From: Diospyros lotus
Taxonomy: Eukaryota; Streptophyta; Magnoliopsida; Ericales; Ebenaceae
NCBI RefSeq assembly: GCF_014633365.1
Contig: NC_068349.1
Span: 23,140,753-23,204,752 of the forward strand
Length of the DNA stretch: 64,000 bases
Direction: 5' to 3'
The position numbers were made by a program, and so were the translations under genes. Under the pieces are notes generated by a model. The model saw nothing but the letters and a program-made list of their open reading frames with translations, had not been told where the DNA came from and ran no database searches. Numbering within the stretch: the first letter of the stretch is position 1; each line of letters begins with the position of its first letter. Positions 1 through 11,996 of the stretch are shown in pieces.

Positions 1-557
1 CAGCCAAGGAATTAGGGCTCTTAGACTCCCGTCACTTGTGAGCCCGCTTTGGGTCGAATAATGAGCGTTTTGGGTTTCGAACCCTCTTAAGAATTGTAGT
101 TCAGAATGTTTAGATGAATTTAGGCTTTTGAATTACTCGATTTGGACATCATAAGCTCAAGTTATGGCCTTATAAAGATTCCATGTTTGTGCAGAATTCT
201 AATCCAATTAGGATTTGGCCCAGCTTTTCGGCCCTAACTTGAAGCAATATTTGGAGGCCCAAACGAACTTGGATTTGGACAAATAACACCATTATGGAAA
301 TCCCAATAAGTCCTCTACAAAATCTATGAAGACCTTATTCATGTTATTGAACTCTAACATGTTCGAAAATCTGCAAGAAGCCCAAAAGGTCAAAATATTA
401 AAAAGCTAAATTTTTTGTAAGTAAAAGCCCAATTTATTCTAACCTATCTAAAATTGCCTTAACAATAAAAATAAGTATAAATCAATACAATAAGGCATAA
501 AGCTCACCCAAGAGACCATATGTAAGGGAAATAAATATATAAAATTATGCACTCATC
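1..557. other. Unresolved noncoding TE-like sequence
   Basis: I see no gene here. The stretch is AT-rich, with no long open frame. It is probably the inside of another LTR or relic, because it runs directly into a fragment of a Tekay LTR 3' end. I could not find its family or its boundaries. Confidence 0.4.
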
Positions 558-939
558 ATTTATCAGTATCGATATTCTTTGATTCAACTTTAGTATTCTT
601 TCGAGCTTATTACTTGCTGGGCTTTGTAGCTCACCTTGTACTCTTCACAATTCTAGGTTCTAGCAGTAGTGGTCAGTAGTGTGTGTACGTGGAGCCACTC
701 AAGATCAAAGATGTTTGGGAGTTTTGTTAGTGTCTTATTAGTTTAGGATTATTTTATATTTCAGTTGAGGGATTGTCTCTTAGACATAGTTTATGATTTA
801 CAATTTGTATTGACTCAGAGTTTATTTCAATGTGATTGAGTTATTCAGTTATGATATTAGATTTCAATTTATCAGAGAGTTTATTTTATTTTATTCGTAG
901 CACCTCTTCTCAGGCAGTTCTTGGAGAGAGGGTGTTACA
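558..939 (+). repeat. Isolated 3' end of a Tekay-family LTR
   Basis: This segment matches the last ~380 bp of the LTR family seen at 23011-25629 and 28370-30447, including the ATTACTTGCTGAGCTTTGTA-like block and the terminal GGGTGTTACA. It ends exactly at the LTR terminus (939). The next base continues into the middle of a different LTR copy instead of a primer site or a TSD. That points to a rearranged or recombined junction between two LTR copies, not a simple insertion. Confidence 0.7.
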
Positions 940-1500
940 ATGTGAGTGATATCCGGATGGGTTAGAGGCTATTCGGATGAGTCAAAAAGTTTTATGTGAG
1001 TGACATCCGGATGGATCTTGGGCATCTCCGAATGGATTTAGTAATATATCCGGATGGTTTGTATCACACCCAAATGAGCCCAGTGCTTATTGCGAGTAAT
1101 ATCCGGATGCCTTGAGTCATATTCAAATATGTCTATTATTCTCTGTGAGTGATATCTGGATATCTTGGTTCATATCTGGATGAGTCTTTAATATTTTGTG
1201 AATGATATCTGGATGCCTTCTTCATGTATCCAGATAGGTCCAGCATATCTGGATGCTTACTTTCATATCCAGATGTCTCTCTCTCAAGTTGAAGAATCAT
1301 ATTCGAATAAGTATCCTATAGCATCCAAATGCCTTGTTCATATCTAAATGTCCTTGTTCATATCTAAATATATCCCAGCATGTCTGAATAGCTCGTTCTT
1401 TGTGCTTCCAATGTATCCGGATGACTCGATTCATATCCAGATGGCTTCCTCATATCCAGATATGCTTCCTCAGATCCGGATGGTTTTCCCCAGAATTTCA
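940..1500. repeat. Array of palindromic CATCCGGATG-type decamers in LTR
   Basis: Variants of ATCCGGATG (CCGGATG, TCTGGATG, TTCGGATG, ATCCAGATG) recur roughly every 15-30 bp, joined by short linkers such as TGTGAGTGATATC. The complete decamer is its own reverse complement. The same block occurs at 24110-24640 and 28820-29440 in the other LTR copies, so it belongs to the family and predates the insertions. Units are degenerate, not head-to-tail identical. Confidence 0.85.
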
Positions 1501-2333
1501 AATATGCTTGCAGAGAGTTCCAAATCAAGTTTTAATTAAATTAAAGTATTCAATACTCCTAAATATTGAATTTTCATGCCAAGTATGATAAATTTAACTT
1601 GCTCATACCATAATACATAATTCATAGAATCTTTGTATTCCAATATATTAAAGATTAGATTACATGTTTAGTATTTATTATGACATGATCAGCATTATTT
1701 TGTGAGATTATGTGCATACATCTTGGTATGAGCATTGAGCATGACTTTATATGGAGTACTTCATATCGTGTCCTAGCATGTGTATGGACATTGCATTTAG
1801 TACATGCGCTAGGTGGCTTGTCCGCGAGGATCCCACCAGTTTCAGTTTCAGTTTATGTGTTGCTCGCTTGGTGACGACCAGGGGGCTAAGGGTATATTGC
1901 CCACAGTATGTGCTTACAGTTTTTATGTACGTAGAATTTAGATCAGTCAGGTATGTATTACAGTTATGTGGGCCTGTGAGCCAAAGTTGCATACCTGTAT
2001 TTAGTTTACAGTTTATGTGCATTCCATTTTGTGAATGCAAACGGATAGTGGTTACACTCAGTACAAGTTCAGTAAGTATTTTACCAGTATTGATATTCTT
2101 CGATTCAACTTCAATTATTCTTTCTAGCTTATTACTTGCTGAGCTTTGTAGCTCACCTTGTACTCTTCCTATTCTAGGTCCTAGCAGGGGACTACTAGAT
2201 GTGGGGCCTAGCAGTAGTGGTCAGTAGTGCATGTATGTGGAGACACTCAAGAACAAAAGATGTATGGGACTTTTGTTAGTTTTATAGTGTCTTGTCAGTT
2301 TAGGATTATTTTATATTTTAGTTAAGGGATTGT
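940..2333 (+). mobile_element. 5' LTR of Tekay-type gypsy element, part 1 (5'-truncated)
   Basis: This is the central part of the 5' LTR of the gypsy element whose internal region starts at 6501. It aligns with 28861-30270 of the 3' LTR. About 0.8 kb of the LTR's own 5' end, including its promoter, is missing, because homology starts abruptly at 940 next to another LTR's terminus. It contains the CATCCGGATG repeat block, followed by a conserved section shared with the other copies. It is cut at 2333 by a solo LTR and resumes at 6324. Confidence 0.8.
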
Positions 2334-5300
2334 TGTAACAACCCGCTCCCACTTACAGGCGCCACCGGTAAATAATCGACCAGATTACTGAAGGATCATA
2401 CACGAGGAAACAAGCATGCAACGGAAGCGTTTTAAAATCAAAATCGTTCCTCGTATTGATTAGAATCTAAGAGACTTACTTTTGCGGTGGATTACCGGAC
2501 GGAATGGAGCGATGGGAGCTTCTTCGCGTTGTGGAGACGACAGCTGTCCTGCTAGCCTTAGGCTCCGTCGCATCAGAACTCAAACGCACCCTTTCGATCT
2601 TCCGGAGTATGACTCGAACTCGTGGCCTCTCTTCGGTGAAGAAGAATGAAAAACGACTTGGATGGAAAAACAAATAATGAGAGAATATATAGGGAGAACC
2701 CTAGGGTTAAAACCCTAGTGGGCCAAACCCTAATGGGCCAAGATCTTTTAATTAATTTTCTAATTGGGTTAGCCCAATCAATTAATTAAAACCCTAATGA
2801 ACTATTATTTTATTCTAGTCCAATTAATTATGGACCATTCTGAATAAAATAATTCTCTCTCAATGTAATTCATCCAACAAGCCAAATGTATTAAAAAATA
2901 CATGAGTTACATCGAGTTACCCCGGGGACCAAAAGACAAATTATTCACGGCTACTAAAATGACCAAAATATCCCTGCTACCTAGTAGCTATATTTTGTCA
3001 TTCTAAGTGTTCCAACTATCACCATATGGTAACACTGACCCCATGAATAATTTTGCATATGCCATGTCTTTGACCTACTAGTGTAATGACAAAAATACCC
3101 CTCTGCGTAACACCCATCATTTAGAAAGGAATAATGTACTAACACCTTTCTAAATGACTTCTACCATCCTTAGATCACTAGTCCAATAATCCGTGACTAC
3201 TCGAATGTACTTGCTTATCACTGGGAGCTACCCAGAAGCACACACTCTTAAGTCACGTTCCCAGGGCCCTGGATTATTCGATTATTCTTGGACAATCACA
3301 AGGGGGTGAATCACAGAAACTATCTTGTATTAGTCTGTCTTAGCTAATTAGAAACCATACTCCCAACTCAAAAGGATATTGATCTTTGATAGACCTCACC
3401 TACAATGAATCTAAGAATATAGCTCTAGGTTCACTAGACCACCAACTAATACTCAAGTATTAGAGTACTCGTCCACGTAGTAGCAGTGATAGACTAGCTC
3501 CATGATAATTAGTACTTTGTCATTAGCTTCTATCACAGGTCCACTCTACGCATTCCAAATGCGCTTGTACAATTAGAGTAAACGGACTGTTTACTGGCTA
3601 AGGCAAGTCATCCTCCATTAAGATCTATTGCACAATGATCTTATCATGATAGAATGCCCAGTTCTATCAAAAGATCAAGAGTAATATTTTCTTGCTTGTT
3701 AAGTACCCATGATTCATGCCTAACTGTGAAGAACGACCCATCACATGAATCACTTACTTAATAGCATGGACACCTTTCCAACAATTAAATGCAAATAATA
3801 TATGTGCCATAAACTGAATAAAAGAAACATCATTACCATAAATTAAACAAAACGTGTCTTTAGGGCATACATTTCCAACAATTACTCACCCGACAACCAC
3901 AACTGAATGGTTGGACTATGTTTCAACAGGAAACGCCTTAGGTGGGAACTAGGCTTCGTCCTTCCCTTCGCTCCACTCAGGAATCGGTCCCAACTCAAAT
4001 AAGAAAAATCCAGCGGACCAAGACCCGAAACCCGAGTGAGCTTCACCTCTCTTCAGCTCACCCCATAGCAAGCCAGAGGTGACCCAGGCACAAAGCTAGC
4101 ATACAAACACTTCGCTGAGTATTGGGGATTTATGAGAACATACCTTGCTGATCTTAACTCGGTCAGAAACTTGGCTTTACCGACTATGCCACATTCAACA
4201 AGCAATCTCACAATTATCTATCACACTATGATGATTACACAATTAAATACATTTAAGCTCAATAACACAAACATTTACTCACAAGGGTATACATACACCG
4301 CACCCCCTGGCTACATACAAGCAATATTAAAAATACATAACTCGGGCAACTCAGCTAGTTGCCACAACGGCCTCCCGGCGCCATCCTTGCTTGCATCCGG
4401 ACTTGCATCATCTACACATGAGGTAAAACCTCATGAGTCATAAAGACTCAGTAAGGGTGCAATGCATGTAAATATGAATATAATCATGTTTATGTATGCC
4501 AATGCATGCAAATGAGGCTAGGTCCACTCATCCTCACAACCCACTAAGGTTTGAGGCATCAACCTATCAGCCCCCACCACACTAGTCCTCCATATGGCCA
4601 CAGGTCCACTAGTTCTTGCATCACACAAGATATAACCACTACATGCCAGTGCAACATAAAAACATTATCAGACATATTTACCAACTTGCGAGGCCACCTC
4701 CACATGAGGCCATCCCTTACCTGGCTCGAAGCCTCAACTCTACCTCGGCACGAACTCCAGCCCGAACTCCGAGCTCCTCTAGGATCACCGCCTCCCCAGT
4801 CGAACCTAGATACAAATACACACAAACCCAACTCTATCAACATCCGGCATTAAACCAATGCCCTTAACTTCGCCACACACACCATCAAAACCATCCATCA
4901 ATAATTTTCCAAACAACCCCGACATAGGGTTTAATCCAATAATTAATTATTCTACATTAACTCGCTTAATGTAAATAATTTGGGAAGGCAATATTAATTT
5001 ACCTCGACTCATCTAGGGAGAATCGTAGCCAAACGCCCATACCGGACTTTCTTTTTATACTGCTCTCTTGTGCCCAAATCTCCATTTCGAGCTTCCGGCA
5101 CGTTCCATGAGTCCCAAAATAATTTCTAGAAACTTCTCCAATTTTTTTGGAATTTTTCATATTTTCCTTATTTTCCATTTTCTTTTTCTTTTTTTTTTCT
5201 TCCCTTTCTTCCTTCCCGCGCGCGCTGGCCCAGTCGACGCCGTTGCTTGGGCCGCTGCTGTCGACCCCGCTTCCGCCGCCGTCGGCCGCCATCACCGCGG

Positions 5301-6323
5301 CCAGCTTCATCGTGCGCCACCACCTGCACGCGGCCAGTCTCCACTGCAACCAGCGGCCATTGCTGGCCACTGAAGCTTCATTCGGCCATCCTCGACGCCT
5401 CCGCACGCCACACAAGACCTCAGCTGCTTCCTCTCGCGAGCCACCATCCAGTTGCGACCCTTCTCGGCCGCCATTAAAGCTGCTTTAGGTCACGGCTGCT
5501 TCAGCCTCGTCGGCCATTTCAACAGCAGCTCGAAGCTGCTTCTTCAATGGCCGAGCTCGGCCCTCTCTCTCTCGATCTCGCTCTCTCTCTCACGAGCTCG
5601 CTCTCGCACTCTCGCGATCCCTCTCTCCCTCGACATCTCTTCTGCATCTCACTCTCCCTCTCGGCTCTGATCTCTCATTTTAGAACATCAGAGGCTAGGA
5701 AGCTTCCTTATACTCGAGCGCCCACATATATAAATATATATATTTACATAATAACACATTAAGCCCATTTAATATTATTAATTCCACTTAAGGAATTTAA
5801 TAATTGCACTTGGGGAATTTTATAATTACACTTGGACCCTCCCAAGATTTTAATTAATTTCCCACGAGCTACTAAAACATTAATTCTCCAAAATTAATAA
5901 TTGACTTTTACTCAATAAAGCCAATTTTGTCCCTGCGCCTGCACGGGACCTTAATTTGACCCGAAAATACTTAAGGGTTACCTTACTCAGAAAACCGAAC
6001 CACCCCTAGGGTCCCCTTAGCTTCCAGGAGGTCCCCTTCGCCTATTCGGTATTGGCACCCACTCGGGCTTATACAGAATTTATTTCGAAAATTATTCCCG
6101 ATCGGACTGCTTCCAGCGTCATTAATCTCATCTTGAGACGCTCGTCAATCTCTTGCCCTCTTCCCTGGACATCCAAGTCCCGAGGCACTCCCAGCCGCCA
6201 ATTCGGTAATTTTATTAATTAATTACTCAAGATTTACTCTTGGGCTTCCCGGGCCACCCGGGATCCTTTCAAAATAATCCAAAATTTATTTATTTTCAAT
6301 ACCATGTAATACCGGGTATTACA
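2334..6323 (-). mobile_element. Solo gypsy LTR (about 2.5 kb net), reverse orientation
   Basis: The segment is flanked by the 5-bp duplication ATTGT (2329-2333 and 6324-6328) and has the inverted ends TGTAACAACCC and CGGGTATTACA, typical of plant gypsy LTRs. Removing the nested copia LTR (2389-3880 plus one TSD) leaves about 2.49 kb. No coding or primer site is present, so it is a solo LTR. On the minus strand a TATA-like TATATTTATATAT (near 5720-5745) precedes a GA-rich leader (plus-strand CT-rich, 5555-5665). Short open frames on both strands in the GC-rich leader (4999-5490) look incidental. Confidence 0.85.
2389..3880 (-). mobile_element. Solo Ty1/copia LTR nested in gypsy LTR
   Basis: Flanked by ATTAC on both sides (2384-2388, 3881-3885). 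Read on the minus strand it starts TGTTGGAAATGTATGCCCTA, a widespread plant copia LTR terminus, and ends CCTTCA. Its length is 1492 bp. A minus-strand TATA box (TATATA near 2684) lies at the expected place upstream of the conserved leader. There is no internal domain, so it is a solo LTR formed by recombination after insertion into the gypsy LTR. Confidence 0.88.
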
Positions 6324-6500
6324 ATTGTACCTTAGACAGAGTTTATGGTTTTCAATTTATGTTGAGTCAGAGTTTTTATTTTAGTGATTTAGATGTTTAG
6401 TTATGGTATCAGATTTTAGTTTATTAGAGAGTTTAGTTTATTTTATCTATTATCCCCGTAGCACCTCTTCTCGGACAGTTTTAGGAGAAGGGGTGTTATA
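6324..6500 (+). mobile_element. 5' LTR of Tekay-type gypsy element, part 2 (3' end)
   Basis: This is the continuation of the LTR after the solo-LTR insertion. It carries the family's conserved end (CACCTCTTCTC, then GGTGTTATA, in place of the usual TTACA). The LTR terminus is placed at 6500 because a methionine-tRNA primer site follows within five bases. Confidence 0.85.
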
Positions 6501-6504
6501 GTAT

Positions 6505-6516
6505 TGGTATCAGAGC
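6505..6516 (+). other. Primer binding site, initiator tRNA-Met
   Basis: TGGTATCAGAGC is complementary to the 3' end of plant initiator methionine tRNA, the usual primer of chromoviruses. It lies four bases after the 5' LTR end and fixes that boundary. Confidence 0.92.
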
Positions 6517-6637
6517 GGTGTTTTGAGTTGTATGCCATACACACATAGGATGTTGGGTAGAGTTAGGAGTTGTGTCCTTCAGTTAGATAAGTGACCCTAA
6601 TTAGCAGTATTCTAACCCTAAGTGGTGATGCAGGAAG

Positions 6638-7735
6638 ATGAGTAATAGAGGTGGATGACCCTATACTTGCAGTCAAGCTACTTATATTCCAGATGAGGTT
6701 CCAATATCCACGCCTGGCACACTAGGGGAGTTTGGTAGCGATCTACGGTAGGGGATGGCCGAGATGCGAGAAAAGCTAGCAGGTCTAATGAGGGTAGTTG
6801 ATTCCCGAGTTACTAATCAAGTAAGGCAACCACAAGTACCACAAAAAGCAGGAGGTAGTAGAGCCAATCAGCCAGTCGTTGCAACTGCTCCAGTTGTGGA
6901 GGTAGATACAGGGAGTCAACTATTAAAGAACTTCATGGCCTTTCAACCACCAGCGTTCCATGGAGGCATAGTTGCAGCAATGACAGAGAATTGGATGCTA
7001 TTGATAGAGAAGTATCTCCATTCTATTGCTTGTACAGACGACCGATGGGTGTGACTTAGCACATTCTTATGTAGAGGTAATGTCGAGAGATGGTGGGAGA
7101 CTGCCTACAAGAGGTTTGATAATCGAGAACCCACATGGGTCGAGTTCCAACAAGTATTCAACGATGCTTATTGTCCAGCGTGGGTCAAAGAGTAAAAAGT
7201 CTACGAGTTTATCGAGTTGGTGCAAGGTACAAAGACAGTGGCCCAGTACAAGGCAGAGTTTACAGCCTTGTCTTGTTATGCCCTGGAGTTGGTGTCCACT
7301 GAAGCTAAGAAGGCCACTAAGTTTCAAATAAGATTGCATGCAAATATCCGACATGCTTTCGGAGAAGCTCTGAGCATGGATTATGCCACGGTAGTCTAGC
7401 GAGCGTATGCTATTGAGCAAGATCTCAATGAGAGGAGAGCGACACAAGCAGCTAAGAATGGCACAAGTACATCTTAAGGTTCATCCAATAATAAGAAGAG
7501 AAAGTGGACAGCCAAACTAGGAAATAATATAGAGAATAATCCACAGTGCAATCAGTATGGAAGGAAGCACAGGGGACCGTGTTTAGCTAGGAAAAACGTA
7601 TGTTGCAAGTGTGGACAATAAGGGCATAGGAAGAAAGATTGTTCGAGGAATCAAACAGCACTCCCTGCACTAGAGGTAACCTGTTTTAGGTGTGGACAGA
7701 AAGGACACACAACTAACAGGTGTACACAAACGCCC
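6638..7735 (+). pseudogene. gag: gag of Tekay-type gypsy element, broken
   Basis: The reading starts at the first ATG after the primer site (6638) but meets a stop after a few codons, and several frameshifts follow. The retrotransposon-gag domain is recognisable around 6950-7400, including the stretch RWWETAYKRF and the YKAEFTALSCYALEL block. Downstream are a CX2YGRKHRGPC-like knuckle (about 7551-7590) and two CCHC zinc knuckles, one with an internal stop (7600-7650) and one intact, CFRCGQKGHTTNRC (7681-7722). The order of knuckles is that of the Tekay/Del chromovirus branch. The protein would package element RNA into virus-like particles. It is not expressible as it stands. Confidence 0.85.
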
Positions 7736-7899
7736 TAGAATAGAGGCCAGTAGGCGAATCATAGGCCACCAGCAGTTAGAGGGTCAGGAGTGGCTCCTAT
7801 ACCAACACTGCAAGTATCACAAGAGGCCCCAGGTGCAGGGTAGGGTCTATGCTCTCACCACAGCAGATTCAGAGCAAGGAGACGAACTGTCCAAGGTAT

Positions 7900-9266
7900 T
7901 TTATCCTTAGATGGTCATGACATGCATGCATTATTTGATATTGGTTCTACAAATTCTTTTATTGCACTACGCACAGTATGTTATGTTTCTCATTCCTAAA
8001 TTTCTTTGGTGTATCATTTGATTATTTCTACACTGGGAGATAAGATTATGGTGGCTAGAGAAATGTTTGAGAATTGTGAGATTAAGGTACATGACAAGAA
8101 GTGATTGGGAGATTTGGTAATTCTTGATGTCAAGGATTTTGATTTCATCCTTGGCATGGATTGGTTATCACGGCCTTATGCAAGAGTTGATTGTCGACGA
8201 AAGATTATCAACTTTGAACTACCTCAACAGCCAGCCCTTATATATAGAGGAGTCAAGCCTATGGCTATTATTCCTATGATCCTAGTGATGAAAATCGAGA
8301 AGTTGATACGTGATGGATGTGAAGCTTACCTAAATTTTGTGACCACTAACGAGGGAAGCAAGAAAAAGTTATCTGAGGTGCCAGTAGTATGTGATTTCCC
8401 AGATGTTTTCCCTGATGAGTTATTAAGATTACCTCCTCGGAGAGGAGCGGAGTTTACTATTGAGCTATTGCCCGGTACACAGCCTATTTCTAAGACTCCA
8501 TATTAAATGGCACCCAATGAGTTAAAGGAGTTGAAGGCCAGTTAGAAGAATTAGTAGAGAAAGGTTTCATCCGACCTAATTCATCCCCGTGGGGCACACC
8601 AGTATTATTTGTCAAGAAGAAAGATGGATCTTTGAGATTATGCATTGATTATTGCTAATTGAATCAAATGACAATGAAGAATAAATACCCCTTACCTCGA
8701 GTGGATGACTTATTAGACCAGTTACGAGGAGCTAATGTATTCTCAAAGATAGACTTAAGATCAGGTTACCATCAGGTGCGAGTCAGAGATGATGATATTC
8801 AAAAGATTGCTTTTAGGATTCGCTATGGACACTACGAGTTTGTGGTGATGCCATTTAGGTTGACGAATGCCCCAGTTGTTTTCATGGATTTGATGAACCG
8901 AGTTCTACGTGAGTACCTAGATTGCTTCATTATTGTCTTCATCGATGATATTCTAGTTTAGTCACTTGAAGTGGAGGAGCATACAGAGCATCTTACTTTG
9001 GTACTACAAAGGCTCAAAGAAGAGCAACTGTACGCCAAGTTCAGCAAAGTGTGAGTTTTGGCTCACTCAAATTGGATTTCTAAGCCATGTGGTGTTTGGA
9101 GACAGTATTTCAGTGGATCCAGACTTGACTAAAGTAGTTATGGATTGGTCAAGACTAATGACAGTGACAAAGATACGTAGTTTTTTGGGTCTTGCACGCT
9201 ATTATAGGTGATTCATTGAAGGATTTGCTTGTCTATCTTCTCCGATGACTAAGCTAACAAGTAAAT
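7900..9266 (+). pseudogene. pol: pol part 1 (protease and reverse transcriptase), broken
   Basis: The protease region has DIGSTNSF (7936-7962), where a functional aspartic protease has D-T/S-G, so the active-site residue after Asp is substituted. It continues as the conserved FDFILGMDWLSR block (8138-8173). Reverse transcriptase follows: [13 protein letters not shown] (8749-8787), the active-site segment FIDDILV (8938-8958) and LGLARYYR (9187-9211). At least three stops and frameshifts interrupt the frame, near 8506, 8655 and 8961. The sequence is split at the RT/RNase H connection by the solo LTR at 9267. Spacing and motif order match a complete gypsy pol that has decayed in place. Confidence 0.9.
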
Positions 9267-11448
9267 TATAACGCCCTATATTTTCATGAAATTGCCACGT
9301 ATTTTAAGTGAGTTTAAAATACCAAAAAAATATGTTTGAAATGGCAACAAGTGACCGAATCAGTCGCAGGGAGTGCCCTGGAGCTTGGATACCTAAGGTT
9401 AAAGGAATATTTTTTATGAGCGTCTCGAGGCGAGATTTATGACGCTGAAAGAAATCAAATCAGAAATGGTTTTCGGTTTAGCTAAGTTATAGCCTAAAAA
9501 GACCGAATGATGGTAAGAGGCTTCCGAAAAATTGTATATATCGAGTAATTTTGAGTTAATAATTTTGGGATTTTAAGTATCTCGATAAATTTGATGTTTG
9601 AGGGTATAATTCTAATTAGAGAAATTATCCAAATGAAAGAATGATGAAATTATGAGCTTAGGTGGTAAAATGTTAAAGTTGAAAACTTGAAATATGGGCC
9701 AAAGTGTTATTTGAAAGAAGTTTGGGGTTTTAGCTTGAATTTCAAAAGTTGGATTAGTTCTAGTTTTGGATTCCAAATGCCACTCAATTATGGCTTTGAG
9801 TCTTCGGAGTCCATGGCTAAGATTGTGATAAGTGGCATAACACCATTGGTTGAAGGATTCTATAAATAGGTACCTTGAGTTGCTCTCAAACCATTCCAAA
9901 CAAATTTGAGGAGTGAAGCACTCTAAGAGGAGGAGCTTGCTCTAGAGAGAGAGAAGGAGGTTCGGCAAGAAGGCAGGAAGAAAGCGGCGGAGAACGAACC
10001 TCGTCGGAGTTGCAGGTCTTCGTCGGAATTCGCCAAAATCAATCATCAAAAAAGCGAGGTAAGTCCAATTTGTTTTTGATAATCTTGTAGAGGGGGAAGA
10101 GAGGGTCCCGTAGGTTCAAACGGGGGTCAAATCGGAGTTAAAACGAGGGAGATATGGCCGAAATACCAAACCGAGGCGTTGCTGTCCGAAACTGCTGGGC
10201 AGCGCATGAAATACATGCGCCGGATAATAGCTGCGCGTGAGGGCGCGTGGCCAGCCTTCCTGGGGAGCGTGAGAGCGCGTGAGATGTCCTTTTTCCATGA
10301 AATTTTCCAGTTATGCCCCTAATTTAATATCCTTAAACTCTATGTAAAAATATTTAAGGTTAAATTTACCGAAATATATGTTTTATGCAGAAACCTAGGC
10401 CGTTTGCTGTAAAATTATACCGTCGAAGAGATAACCCAACAAGGTGAGACTCCGTGAGACTCCTATACTCCAAATCCTATTTTTTATTCTCTTATGAGAG
10501 ACTTCTATTACATGACTCGTATTTCATGAAGTTCTTATACGTAAACTCTTATTATTCGCTTACGTGAAATCATGTTGCATTTATGAACTAAATTTTTCTA
10601 AAAATATATGTTGTTGGCTTTTTAATTGTTGCATTTATAAATTCCGTGTGGCCATACTGTTGTACCTATTTATTGTTGGCCGAGGGCAAAAGTTGGAGAT
10701 CCCCCGAGAGGCGCTATGCGTGCGCCATCGAGAAAGCTCTCGTGGGGAAGACCGTGAGTCTAAGGCACAACGGATGTGGTGCTTGCATGAGTTCTATGAA
10801 GTTGGGCCGAAGTGACATGATTAGGGACCTCCCGAGAGGCGCTATGCGTGCGCCATTGAGAAAGCTCTCGTTGGAGGAGGCTGACGTGTTCACGAGGCAC
10901 TTCAGAGTAGTTCTCGTTGTCTTCTTATACATTTTATACCTGATCATGCATCGATATAAACTGTTTTTGGAGTTTCTCACTAGAAGATTCATCTTCTAAT
11001 TGGACTATGCCCCTGGAATATTCAAACATTCCAGGTTCGACGAGCGGCTCTAAGAGAAATGAGGTAGCTGAAGAATAAGTTTAATTTGCTACTTATAGCA
11101 TGTTTAGCATATCTATGTTTATGTGCGAACCTTTGTAATTTTGGAAATGTTTAAGATGTTCAGTTATCATTTACGAGAGATGATGTAATACATTTTGTAG
11201 ACGTCTTGAACAATTTTATGATAAATAAAGTATTATGGTTGTGAACCATATCAGGTTCGACCTAGCTTCCGCATTTGAAATTTTAATGCCTGTCTTAGCT
11301 ATTCGATTATTGGGTTTGTTAAGCTGAGAAGGTGTAAATTTGGATTTTTGGGATATTGTGTGATGTATGACAGCTATTGTGATATGAAAAGTGTTTATAT
11401 TCCCAAAATCCTAAGTTATAACACGCTCAAGAAATTTGGGGTGTTACA
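9267..11448 (+). mobile_element. Solo gypsy LTR with TAAAT duplication
   Basis: This 2182-bp segment lies between TAAAT repeats (9262-9266, 11449-11453). Ends are TATAACGCCC, probably mutated from TGTAACGCCC, and GGGGTGTTACA. A TATA box (TATAAATAGG, near 9863) lies ~600 bp in. It shares with the solo LTR at 11997-13995 a block around 10127 (CAAATCGGAGTTAAAA) and the GC-rich GCGTGAGGGCGCGTGG motif. No internal domain remains. It interrupts the host pol between reverse transcriptase and RNase H. Confidence 0.9.
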
Positions 11449-11996
11449 TAAATGAGAGAAGTTTGAATGGAATGACGCATGTGAACATGCTTTCCAGGAA
11501 TTAAAGCATAAGTTGACTACCACACCAGTCTTAGCCATACCAAGAAGTAGAGAGAAATATTCCATTTACAATTATGCCTCCCATTCAAGATTGGGATGCG
11601 TATTGATGCAAGAGGGTCGAGTTAATACTTATGCCTCAAGACAATTGAAGAAACACGAAGTGAATTACCCTACTCATGATTTGAGTTGGCAGTGGTAGTA
11701 TTTGCATTAAAGATATGATGAAACTATTTATATGGTGAAAAGGTCGAGATTTATACAGATCATAAGAGTTTACATTATCTCTTATCCCAGAAAGAATTGA
11801 ACATGATGCAAAGACATTGGGTCAAGTTATTTAAGGACTTCAACTATAAGATTCTATACCATATAGGAAAGGCTAACGTAGTAGCCGATGCTTTGAGTCG
11901 GCGAATAGCTTCTATGGCTACGATGATGGTTCAAGAATTGAAGTTATTAGAGAAATTGAGTGCTTTGTTTATTTCAACCCTAGATGATAGTATAGT
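11449..11996 (+). pseudogene. pol: pol part 2 (RNase H), broken
   Basis: Continuation of the Tekay-type pol after the solo LTR. Readable parts are VLAIPRSREKYSIYNYASHS (where active elements have YSDAS, so a catalytic Asp is replaced by Tyr), [36 protein letters not shown] and the terminal [13 protein letters not shown] (11863-11901) with its conserved Asp. One stop and a frame change sit near 11698. The frame is cut again at 11997 by another solo LTR. Confidence 0.88.

Noticed and set aside
940..1500. CRISPR-like appearance of regularly spaced short palindromes
   Set aside because: Eukaryotic LTR context, variable unit and spacer lengths, spacers not unique, and the same array in three LTR copies.
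1751..2227. 158-codon ORF in the first LTR
   Set aside because: Shared only in part by the other LTR copies, with different frames and stops, and inside the LTR. It is not a gene.
4999..5490. Overlapping ORFs up to 138 codons on both strands
   Set aside because: GC-rich, low-complexity leader of a solo LTR. All frames are open through composition, and nothing matches a family.
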